Below the pieces are notes generated by a model. The model did not search any database. It was not told the origin of the DNA and saw only the letters and a program-made list of their open reading frames with translations. Positions 20,053 through 27,593 of a stretch of 64,000 nucleotides of DNA are shown here, piece by piece; position 1 is the stretch's first letter, and every line of letters starts with the position of its first letter. The stretch covers positions 434,001 to 498,000 of the forward strand of contig NZ_BEWA01000012.1 in the NCBI RefSeq assembly GCF_003112535.1, written 5' to 3'. The stretch comes from Streptomyces rishiriensis (lineage in GTDB: Bacteria; Actinomycetota; Actinomycetes; Streptomycetales; Streptomycetaceae). The position numbers were made by a program, and so were the translations under genes.

Positions 20053-20263
20053 CAGCGTTCGGACCAACCACATGAGATGGCCTCGAACGCCGTCCCGGCC
20101 TGCAGTACCCGCACGGTCGCCCTTCACAGCCCTGATCCCCTCCGGTGCGTCGGCCGCAAAGAGGGCTGTGAACACGGCTGGTGCCGGACATGGGGGACGC
20201 CCCGCGGGTCCTGCCGCTCCGGTGCGCCCTGCCCGTCCTGACCGTCCTGACCGTCCTTGTCAA

Positions 20264-20287
20264 GCATTTCGATCCCGTTCGAAATGC
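20264..20287. promoter_or_regulatory. Perfect inverted repeat upstream of DUF5829-like gene
   Basis: Arms GCATTTCGA and TCGAAATGC are perfect complements separated by six bases (TCCCGT). The arms are AT-rich against a very GC-rich background. The element lies 37 bases before the ATG at 20325 and just upstream of a candidate -10 (TACGAT, 20312-20317). There is no T-run, so an operator is more likely than a terminator. Confidence 0.7.
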
Positions 20288-20324
20288 GTCATGGTCGTAG
20301 CCGCCCCGACCTACGATCGCTCGC

Positions 20325-21266
20325 ATGCTGATTCGCCGGACATTACACATGATCGTCGTGTTCGCCGTGGCCCTCGTCGGAGCGATCGAGGGTGGGGCGG
20401 GGACGGCGCAGGCCGAGCAGAACCGGTCCTCGTACGACCGGCAGTTGCTCTTCTACAACCACTCCTACGGTGTCCTCGACCGGGAGACCGCCGACGCCGT
20501 CGAGCACTCCGCCTATCTGAGGGACTTCGCCAACTTCCAGGTCCGCACCACGACCGGGGCCGGCGGCCAGACCTGGACCGGCCGCTACCTGATGGGCCGT
20601 GAGACCTACCTGGAGCTGTTCGGAGTCGGTGACCTCCCCGGCCCGGACGGCGTCCTCGGCGCCGCCGGGATGGGCCTGTCGACCGAACGGGACGGAGACC
20701 TGGCGACCGTCGCCGAGCGGATGAGGAGCGAAGGGGCCACTCCCGTCGACTTCCTCCAGACCCGGGACTTCGGCGACGGTGTGCCCGTGCCGTGGTTCGA
20801 CGCGCTCCTCACCAGCACCGAGTACGACGCCTTCCAGGCCTGGGCGATGGAGTACCGGCCGGAGTACTTCGCGGATCCTCGCAGCCACACCGAGCCGGCG
20901 AGCTTTCCCGGTGACGTCGGCCGGGAGCGCTACCTCTCCGACGACTACCGCACCCACCTGATGCGCGACGTGAGCGCCGTACACCTCGCGGTCACCGAGG
21001 GCGACCTCGCCGACACCCTGCCGCTGCTGCGGGCCGGCGGGTTCGCGGTGCGGACCCTGCCCGGCGGCGGCGTCGTGGCGGAGTGCGGCGGCACCACGAT
21101 CCGGCTCGACGCCGTCCCGCGCGAGCAAGCGGGGTTGCGGCGGGTCGAGATGTCGCTCAACCGGCCGGTGAAGGACCGGCACGTGGAGCGGCTCGGCCAC
21201 TCGACGCTCACCGTCGGCCCCGGCAGCCACGCCGTGTGGACGTTCACCGACAGCCCCGCACGGTAG
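20325..21266 (+). CDS. Secreted protein, DUF5829-like
   Basis: The protein has 313 aa. A signal peptide (residues 1-30, ending near GTAQA) precedes a domain beginning LLFYNHSYGVLDRETADAVE and containing RTTTGAGGQTWTGRYLMGRETYLELF. This matches the DUF5829 family of Streptomyces secreted proteins as I recall; its function is unknown, although the opening strand resembles glyoxalase-fold proteins. The -10 (TACGAT) would place transcription start at the ATG, so the mRNA may be leaderless. A perfect inverted repeat lies just upstream. Confidence 0.75.
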   Translation: MLIRRTLHMIVVFAVALVGAIEGGAGTAQAEQNRSSYDRQLLFYNHSYGVLDRETADAVEHSAYLRDFANFQVRTTTGAGGQTWTGRYLMGRETYLELFGVGDLPGPDGVLGAAGMGLSTERDGDLATVAERMRSEGATPVDFLQTRDFGDGVPVPWFDALLTSTEYDAFQAWAMEYRPEYFADPRSHTEPASFPGDVGRERYLSDDYRTHLMRDVSAVHLAVTEGDLADTLPLLRAGGFAVRTLPGGGVVAECGGTTIRLDAVPREQAGLRRVEMSLNRPVKDRHVERLGHSTLTVGPGSHAVWTFTDSPAR

Positions 21267-21368
21267 ACACGGGTACCGAGTGGTTGCCGGCGGCGGCCAC
21301 GACACCGCGACGCCGTACCGCTGCCGCCGGCCCCTCCGGGCGGGCGGCAGCTCCGGCTCCAGGGGAAC

Positions 21369-21578
21369 TCACTCCACGTCGATGCCGAAGTCCTGGACGA
21401 GTTCCTCCAGGCCGCCCGGGTAGCCCTTGCCGCCCAGGACGAAGTCCCAGTCGGCGTTCGATCTGCGGCGGAAGGAGCCGAGCACCAGGGCGGTCTCCCG
21501 GGGCCGGCCGTCGGAGACCTCGAGCCGCCCCAGCTCGGCGAGCCCGGGGTCGAGGAGGCGGATGCAGGCGTCGGTGAA
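21369..21578 (-). pseudogene. TerD C-terminal remnant
   Basis: About 70 residues match the C-terminal third of TerD-family proteins: FTDACIRLLDPGLAELGRLE, ETALVLGSFRRR, WDFVLGGKGYPGGL and the terminal DFGIDVE. Full TerD domains have about 190 residues and start with the KGGNVSL-type strand, which is missing. An open frame extends to 21683 but reads Pro/Asp-rich sequence and overlaps the divergent hydrolase start. I infer a truncated tellurite/stress-resistance gene. A short functional protein cannot be excluded. Confidence 0.7.
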
Positions 21579-21672
21579 ACCGGACAGGTCGGCGTCCGGG
21601 TCGGCCTCCGGGTCGATCGCGGTGCTCGGAATTCGGTTGCCCGGAGCGGGTGCGCGGGGGCTAGATGGCGTC

Positions 21673-22806
21673 ATGGCTGACATTCAGGGGTCGTACGACG
21701 ATCTGTTCGCCGCGGTGCCCGCCGCGCTGGCCGTGTTGCTGGACGAGGGGGACGTCGGCGGCTCGGTGGCCGTGTTCGTGGACGGTGAGCCGGTGGTCGA
21801 CGTCTGGGGCGGGTTCGCCGACGCCGAGCGCACGACTCCCTGGCAGCGCGACACCCTCGTCAACGTCTGGTCCGTCACGAAGACGATGACGGCGCTCTGC
21901 GCGCTGGTGCTGGCGGACCGGGGCGAGCTCGACATGGACGCGCCGGTGGCCCGGTACTGGCCGGAGTTCGCGGCCGCGGGCAAGGAGGGGGTCCTGGTCC
22001 GGCACGCGCTCTCGCACACGGCGGGGCTGCCCGACTGGGTCTGGCCGGTATCGGAGCTCTACGACTGGCCGACCGCCACGGCGCGGCTCGCCGCGCAGGC
22101 GCCGCAGTGGGAGCCGGGCAGCGCGGCCGGGTACCACTCGCTCACCCAGGGGTTCCTCGTCGGCGAGGTCGTGCGCCGGATCACCGGCCGTACGCCGGGC
22201 GAGTTCTTCGCCGGCGAGATCGCGGGCCCGCTGGGCGCGGACTTCCACATCGGTCTGCCGGCCGAGCACGACCACCGGGTGGCCCCGGCGGTCCCGCCGC
22301 CCTCCCGGGACGAGGACTACACCGCGAGCGCGGCCGCCGGCGATGCGGCCTCCGACGCGTCGACGGCCCCGGACTCCCCGGGCCGACCGACCGCGCTGCG
22401 GGTGCGGGACGGCAACAGTACGGCCTGGCGGCGGGCGCAGATCCCCGCCGCGAGCGGCTTCGGCAACGCCCGCTCGGTCGCCCTGGTCCAGTCGGTTCCG
22501 GCCTGCGGCGGTGCGGTCGGCGGGGTGCGGCTGCTGTCCCGGGCCGGGTGCGAGCGCGCCTGGGAGGAGCAGTTCAGCGGCCAGGACCGCCGCCTGGGCA
22601 TGCCCATCAGCTGGGGCCTGGGCTACGGCCGCTTCGGCGGCACCTACGGGTGGGGCGGCTGGGGCGGCTCGACGGTCATGATCGAGCCCGAGTCGCGGAT
22701 GACGGTGGCGTACGTGACGAACCAGATGCGCGAACCCGCGGCCGACACCCGGGGCATGGAGATGGTGATGGCCGCCCACGACGGACTCCAGGGGCTGCGC
22801 GCGTGA
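21673..22806 (+). CDS. Serine hydrolase of the beta-lactamase / class C fold
   Basis: The protein has 377 aa. The catalytic SxxK is S67-V-T-K70 in VWSVTKTMTALCALVLADRG. The second motif is YHS in AAGYHSLTQGFLVGEVV, as in EstB-type esterases and D-aminopeptidase-like proteins, and WGGWGGSTVMIEPE is at the third-motif position. No signal peptide is visible, so it is probably a cytoplasmic esterase or peptidase. An Ala/Ser/Asp-rich insert lies at about 218-238. Its stop overlaps the next gene as GTGA. Confidence 0.9.
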   Translation: MADIQGSYDDLFAAVPAALAVLLDEGDVGGSVAVFVDGEPVVDVWGGFADAERTTPWQRDTLVNVWSVTKTMTALCALVLADRGELDMDAPVARYWPEFAAAGKEGVLVRHALSHTAGLPDWVWPVSELYDWPTATARLAAQAPQWEPGSAAGYHSLTQGFLVGEVVRRITGRTPGEFFAGEIAGPLGADFHIGLPAEHDHRVAPAVPPPSRDEDYTASAAAGDAASDASTAPDSPGRPTALRVRDGNSTAWRRAQIPAASGFGNARSVALVQSVPACGGAVGGVRLLSRAGCERAWEEQFSGQDRRLGMPISWGLGYGRFGGTYGWGGWGGSTVMIEPESRMTVAYVTNQMREPAADTRGMEMVMAAHDGLQGLRA

Positions 22807-23612
22807 GCGGCGGAGCGGGGAGCGGAGGCGGCCCCGCGGTGTTCCTGGTCGGGGGCGGCTGGGACGAGTCCGTGGCCGACGTGGTCCACGGGCCGTTCCT
22901 GCGGGCCGCGGCGGCGCGTTCACGCCGGGGTGCGGGGGCCGTCCCGCGAATCCTGTGCGTGCTCGTCGACGAGGGCGACGGGGCCGGCGAGTTCGGCCGG
23001 TACGACGCCGCACTGCGCCGGGCGGGAGCGTGCACGCCCGTGCCGCTGCTGCTGCCGGTCGGGGAGCGGTTCGACGCCGGGGCCTTGCCCGGGGACGCCT
23101 TGGGCGTGGAGGACGCCGAGGACGCCGAGGACGTGGACGGGGTGTTCGTCTGCGGTGGTCCGACCCCCGCCTTTCAGGAGGCGTTCGCCTCCGGGACGGG
23201 CGAGTTGCTCGCCGCGCGGGGCCTCCCGTACGCCGGGTTCTCCGCCGGGGCCGTGGTCGCGGCGCGGGACGCGGTGGTCGGGGGGTGGCTGGTGGACGGG
23301 GTCCCGGTGTGCCCGCCGGACGCCGCCGAGGATCTGGAGGAGGTCGAGGTGCGGCCCGGGCTGGGGCTGGTGCCGTTCGGGGTGGACGTGCACGCCGCGC
23401 AGTGGGGGACGTCGGGCCGGCTGGCCGCCGTCGTGGCCGGCGGGCGGATCGCGCACGGGGTGGCCGTCGACGAGAACACCGTGGTCGAGGTCGCGGACGG
23501 GCGGGCGCGGGTGGCGGGGCTGGGGCGGGCCCACTCCATGCGGCCTGCTCCGGGCGGCGGGGTCGTCGTACGGTCCCACGGCCACGGGGAGTCGTTCGCC
23601 GTCGCCCGCTGA
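22803..23612 (+). CDS. Peptidase S51 / cyanophycinase-like protein
   Basis: The protein has 269 aa. The type-1 glutamine-amidotransferase-like fold is indicated by VFLVGGGW, VDGVFVCGGPTP, the nucleophile elbow GFSAGAVVA (Ser147) and VDVHAAQWGTSGRL supplying a His. Family members (PepE, cyanophycinase) are serine peptidases. A repeated EDAEDAED stretch sits in a loop. The GTG start overlaps the hydrolase stop by four bases, so the two enzymes are made together and may act on the same peptide-like substrate. Confidence 0.8.
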   Translation: MSGGAGSGGGPAVFLVGGGWDESVADVVHGPFLRAAAARSRRGAGAVPRILCVLVDEGDGAGEFGRYDAALRRAGACTPVPLLLPVGERFDAGALPGDALGVEDAEDAEDVDGVFVCGGPTPAFQEAFASGTGELLAARGLPYAGFSAGAVVAARDAVVGGWLVDGVPVCPPDAAEDLEEVEVRPGLGLVPFGVDVHAAQWGTSGRLAAVVAGGRIAHGVAVDENTVVEVADGRARVAGLGRAHSMRPAPGGGVVVRSHGHGESFAVAR

Positions 23613-23670
23613 TCCGCCCGCCCGGCCCGGACGCCGCCCCGGCGCCCCTCGTCGGTCCCACGCGCCGCGC

Positions 23671-23701
23671 AGGGCCCCCGAAGGCGTGCTCCGGGGGCCC
23701 T
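23671..23701. terminator. Bidirectional hairpin terminator
   Basis: A perfect 10-bp stem (AGGGCCCCCG with CGGGGGCCCT) encloses an 11-base loop. It lies between two convergent genes, the S51-like peptidase and the alcohol dehydrogenase, and can fold equally from either strand. It lacks a U-tract. Confidence 0.65.
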
Positions 23702-23829
23702 GCGGGCCCGCTGGTCCCGTCGGGTCCGTTCGGTCCGCGCTCCGCCCTGCCGAGGGACGCAGACAGGCACGGACACGGACACAGGCACCGACACGGGAAC
23801 CGACGGGCACGGGGAAGCGGACGCGACCG

Positions 23830-24870
23830 TCAGATCGTCGAGGTGTCGATCACGAACCGGTAGCGGACGTCACTGGCGAGCACCCGCTCGTACGCGTCGT
23901 TGATCTCCTGCGCGGCGATCAGCTCGATCTCGGCGCCCAGGCCGTGCTCGGCGCAGAAGTCCAGCATCTCCTGGGTCTCCTGGATGCCGCCGATGCCGGA
24001 GCCGGCGAGGGTCTTGCGGCCGCCGATGACCGAGAACAGGTTGAGGGCGACGGGCTCCTCGGGCGCGCCGACGTTCACGAAGGCGCCGTCGGTCTTCAGC
24101 AGGGACAGGTAGGCGTCCAGGTTCAGCGGGGCCGAGACCGTCGAGAGGATGAGGTCGAAGGTGCCCGCCAGCTCCTTGAAGGTGTTCTCGTCGCTGGTGG
24201 CGTAGTAGTGGGCGGCGCCCAGCTTCAGGCCGTCGTCCTTCTTGCGCAGCGACTGGGACAGGACGGTCACCTCGGCGCCGAGGGCGTTCGCGATCTTGAC
24301 GCCCATGTGGCCGAGGCCGCCCATGCCGAGGATCGCGACCTTCTTGCCGGGGCCGGCGTTCCAGTGCTTCAGCGGGGAGTACGTGGTGATGCCGGCGCAG
24401 AGCAGCGGCGCGGCGACGTCGAGCGCGAGGCCGTCGGGGATGCGGACGACGTAGTTCTCGTCCACGACGATCTTCTGCGCGTAGCCGCCGTAGGTGGGCT
24501 CGCCGTCCTTGCCGATGGCGTTGTACGTGCCGACGCTGCCACCGGTGCAGTACTGCTCCAGGCCTGCCTTGCAGTTGTCGCACTCACGGCAGGAGTCGAC
24601 GAGGCAGCCGACGCCCACGCGGTCGCCGACGGCGAAGCGGGTCACACCGGGGCCGACCTCGGAGACGACGCCCGCTATCTCGTGGCCGGGCACCATCGGG
24701 AAGATCGCCTCGCCCCAGCCCTCCCGGGCCTGGTGGATGTCCGAGTGGCAGATTCCGGCGAACTCGATGTCGATCAGGACGTCGAACTCGCGCACCGCGC
24801 GGCGTTCGATCGTCGTGCGCTCCAGCGGAGCCTTGGCGGAGGGTGCGGCGTACGCGGCAACGGTGGTCAT
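23830..24870 (-). CDS. Zinc-dependent NAD(P) alcohol dehydrogenase
   Basis: The protein has 346 aa. Catalytic zinc ligands are in GICHSDIHQ and GHEIAG; the structural zinc site is DSCRECDNCKAGLEQYC; the dinucleotide motif is ILGMGGLGHMG. The sequence resembles the YahK/cinnamyl-alcohol dehydrogenase group, NADPH-dependent aldehyde reductases with broad substrates. It diverges from the helix-turn-helix gene at 25043, a pairing common in Streptomyces that suggests regulation by it. Confidence 0.93.
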   Translation of the reverse strand: MTTVAAYAAPSAKAPLERTTIERRAVREFDVLIDIEFAGICHSDIHQAREGWGEAIFPMVPGHEIAGVVSEVGPGVTRFAVGDRVGVGCLVDSCRECDNCKAGLEQYCTGGSVGTYNAIGKDGEPTYGGYAQKIVVDENYVVRIPDGLALDVAAPLLCAGITTYSPLKHWNAGPGKKVAILGMGGLGHMGVKIANALGAEVTVLSQSLRKKDDGLKLGAAHYYATSDENTFKELAGTFDLILSTVSAPLNLDAYLSLLKTDGAFVNVGAPEEPVALNLFSVIGGRKTLAGSGIGGIQETQEMLDFCAEHGLGAEIELIAAQEINDAYERVLASDVRYRFVIDTSTI

Positions 24871-25042
24871 GCTCTGGATCTCCTAGCGGGGGGTCGTGTT
24901 CCGGCCTGCCTTCCGGCCGGCTACGACGTTCAGCCTGCCCCATCGCACACCATTCACCCAGGTCACGCCTCTGCGTACGTCTGCTGTGCCTACCACTGAC
25001 GGGGTCAGGCTGGTGGGCGTACGACCGGGAATACTGGACGGC

Positions 25043-25942
25043 ATGGACGAACGCCCCGAACCTCCCGGCGCACCCCTGGACCGGCGTGCCGAACTCAGCG
25101 AGTTCCTGCGCACCCGGCGCGCCAGGCTGAAGCCGGAGGACGTGGGGCTGCCGGACTTCGGGCGGCACCGCAGGGTGCCGGGGCTGCGACGCGAGGAGCT
25201 GGCGCAGCTGGCCGGGGTCTCGGTGGCGTACTACACGCGCCTGGAGCAGGGCAACGGGCGGAACGTGTCGGCGGAGGTGCTGGACTCCATCGCCAGGGCG
25301 CTGCGGCTCTCCGACGCCGAGCACGCGCATCTCACCCACCTGGCGAAGCCGAAGCACAAGAAGAAGCAGAGCGCGCCGCCGCAGCAGGTGCGGGGCCCGC
25401 TGCGGCAGCTGCTGGACACGATGGACTCGGTGCCGGCGTATCTCATCGGGCGGCGTACCGAGATCCTGGGCTGGAACCGGATGGCGGCGGCCGTCTTCGG
25501 CGACTGGGCGGAGCTGCCGGTGGCGGAGCGCAACTGGGCCCGGCTGGTCTTTCTGCGCCCCGACTACCGGGACCTCTTCGTGGACTGGGAGCAGAAGGCG
25601 ATCGACATCGTCTGCGCCCTGCGCATGGACGCGGGCTGCTATCCGGACGACCCGCGGCTGTCCGCGCTGGTGGGGCAGCTGTCGGTGAAGAGCGAGGACT
25701 TCCGGCGGCTGTGGGCGACCCACGACGTCAAGGAGAAGAGCCACGGCGTGAAGCTGCTGAGGCATCCGCTGGTCGGCGAGCTCTCCCTGAACTTCGAGGG
25801 GTTCAGGCTGGCGGGCGACGGCGAACAGACGATGGTGACCTACCACGCCGAACCGGGATCGGCCTCGGCGGAGGCGCTGCGGCTACTGGCGAGCTGGGGG
25901 GCGGACGCGACGCGGGCGGGCTCTCAGGCGCCGTCCGCCTGA
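25043..25942 (+). CDS. Helix-turn-helix regulator with MmyB-like sensor domain
   Basis: The protein has 299 aa. The XRE-type helix-turn-helix at about 10-95 contains GLRREELAQLAGVSVAYYTRLEQG. The remainder is the MmyB-like ligand-binding domain (GPLRQLLDTMDSVPAYLIGRRTEILGWN and WATHDVKEKSHG), a PAS-like fold that may bind fatty acids. I chose ATG 25043; an earlier in-frame start adds a Thr/Pro-rich leader that runs into the promoter. It is divergent from the alcohol dehydrogenase, its probable target. Confidence 0.9.
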   Translation: MDERPEPPGAPLDRRAELSEFLRTRRARLKPEDVGLPDFGRHRRVPGLRREELAQLAGVSVAYYTRLEQGNGRNVSAEVLDSIARALRLSDAEHAHLTHLAKPKHKKKQSAPPQQVRGPLRQLLDTMDSVPAYLIGRRTEILGWNRMAAAVFGDWAELPVAERNWARLVFLRPDYRDLFVDWEQKAIDIVCALRMDAGCYPDDPRLSALVGQLSVKSEDFRRLWATHDVKEKSHGVKLLRHPLVGELSLNFEGFRLAGDGEQTMVTYHAEPGSASAEALRLLASWGADATRAGSQAPSA

Positions 25943-25989
25943 GACCCCGCCCGCCCCGATGGGACCCGTCCCGGTGGGGCCCCCGCCCG

Positions 25990-26781
25990 TCAGCCCCGGT
26001 ACGGCGGAGCCGCGCCCCATCCCCACCGCGGCACCGGCTGCTCGGCCGGCGGCTTGGCGTCCGGGCCGGAGAAGTGGACGGCGAGCCGGGTGCCCCACTC
26101 CACATAGGCGAGGAACGCCGAACGGAACTCGGCGTCGGCCGGCAGGCCCGCCTCGTCGGCGGCGTCCTGGATGAGGTCGACCCAGCGGCGGCGCTGGGGC
26201 TCGGTGATGCCGCGGCCGAAGTGCTTGGCCACCATGTGGCTGTGGCCGCCCTGGGTCGCCGAGTAGGTCTGCGGGCCGCCGAAGACCTCGGCGAGCCAGA
26301 GGGCGACGTGCTCGGCGTGCTCGGGGGCGAGGCCCGCGAAGACCGGGGCGAGCAGGTCGTCCTGGAGCACCTTGGCGTAGAACGCCTCGGTCAGCCGGGC
26401 GAAGGCCTCCGCGCCGCCCGCCCACGCGTACAGCGTGGGCACGGCGGACCCGGTGCCGCGCACGGAGGTGACCTTGTAGTGGCGCATCTCGTCGATGTCG
26501 CCGACGTACGGGCGGATCTCCGCGAGGAAGGCCGGAAACAGGTCGGAGGTGCGAAAGCCCTGCAGGTGGTCCTCGGTCGAGGTCCAGGTGATGCGCAGGA
26601 TGAAGTGGCCGAAGTCCTCCTCGCAGCGCGCGAGTTCGTAGTCGACGCAGTGCGGGGAGGCCGCGAGCTCGCGCGCGGCTCGGGTGTAAGCGGCCAGGAA
26701 CTCCGCGGACCGCTCCTCGGGGATCCGGTACCGGATGTACTCGACCGTGGTGCGGGGCGTGCTTGTCTCAGGTGCCGTCAT
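25990..26781 (-). CDS. ABM domain fused to group II truncated haemoglobin
   Basis: The protein has 263 aa. Residues about 12-105 resemble an antibiotic-biosynthesis-monooxygenase domain (VEYIRYRIPEERSAEFLAAY, HFILRITWTSTEDH). Residues about 112-240 are a truncated globin, with a probable proximal His187 in VAKHFGRGI and the group II Trp200 in QRRRWVDLIQDAADEAGLP. Such globins bind oxygen or NO. The fusion suggests that haem-bound gas or electrons serve the small oxygenase domain. The ATG at 26781 starts MTAPETSTPRT. Confidence 0.87.
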   Translation of the reverse strand: MTAPETSTPRTTVEYIRYRIPEERSAEFLAAYTRAARELAASPHCVDYELARCEEDFGHFILRITWTSTEDHLQGFRTSDLFPAFLAEIRPYVGDIDEMRHYKVTSVRGTGSAVPTLYAWAGGAEAFARLTEAFYAKVLQDDLLAPVFAGLAPEHAEHVALWLAEVFGGPQTYSATQGGHSHMVAKHFGRGITEPQRRRWVDLIQDAADEAGLPADAEFRSAFLAYVEWGTRLAVHFSGPDAKPPAEQPVPRWGWGAAPPYRG

Positions 26782-26870
26782 GGGGCCACGCAAGCACGAA
26801 CGACCCACCGGAGGCTGGTCTTCCGGCGGGCGTTCGCTCAGCGCTCAGCGAACCGGCGTCCCGCGCCTTC

Positions 26871-27557
26871 TCAGGCCGACGCCGCGTTCTCCCTCACCGT
26901 GATCCTGCCCTTGCGGATCGTCGCCACCCGCGGGGCCTTCTTCGCGATCGCGGAGTCGTGGGTGACCATGACGAACGTCAGCCCGTGCTCCTTCCACATG
27001 GTGTGCAGCACGTCCATGATCTCGTCGCGCATGCTCTCGTCGAGGTTCCCGGTGGGCTCGTCGGCGAGCAGCACCTTCGGCTGTTTGACCAGCGCGCGGG
27101 CGATCGCGACGCGCTGCTGCTGACCGCCGGACATCTCGGACGGCAGGTGCCCCAGGCGCTCGCCGAGGCCCACGGACTTCAGCGCCTCGGCGGCCCGCTC
27201 GCGCCGCTCCCCGGCCTTCACGCCGAGCGGGACGAGCGCCGTCTCGACGTTCTCCTGGGCGTTGAGCGTGGGGATGAGGTTGAAGGACTGGAAGACGAAG
27301 CCGATGTTCTCGCTGCGCACCTTCGTCAGCCTGGCCTCGGAGAGCTTGGCCAGGTCGACGCCGTCGAGGACGATCTCGCCCTCGGTGGGCCGGTCGAGTG
27401 CGCCGATCATCTGCAGCAGCGTGGACTTGCCGCCGCCGGTGGGGCCCTGGATGACGAGCCGGTCGCCGTCCGGGACGGTCAGGTCGACTCCGTCGAGGGC
27501 GTGGACGGTGTCCTTGCCCCGGGTGTAGCGCTTGGTGACGCCTCTGAGTTCGTACAT
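26871..27557 (-). CDS. MacB-type ABC transporter ATPase
   Basis: The protein has 228 aa, with Walker A GPTGGGKST, the LolD/MacB-type Q-loop FVFQSFNLIPTLNAQENVE, the signature MSGGQQQRVAIARAL and Walker B VLLADEPTGNLD. It belongs to the mechanotransmission ABC class that works with MacB/FtsX-like permeases. The gene follows its permease by 36 bases on the same strand. The substrate may be a lipid, lipoprotein or antibiotic. Confidence 0.93.
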   Translation of the reverse strand: MYELRGVTKRYTRGKDTVHALDGVDLTVPDGDRLVIQGPTGGGKSTLLQMIGALDRPTEGEIVLDGVDLAKLSEARLTKVRSENIGFVFQSFNLIPTLNAQENVETALVPLGVKAGERRERAAEALKSVGLGERLGHLPSEMSGGQQQRVAIARALVKQPKVLLADEPTGNLDESMRDEIMDVLHTMWKEHGLTFVMVTHDSAIAKKAPRVATIRKGRITVRENAASA

Positions 27558-27593
27558 GGGGACTGCAACTCCTCGGTTCGGTGGGTGGGTCGG

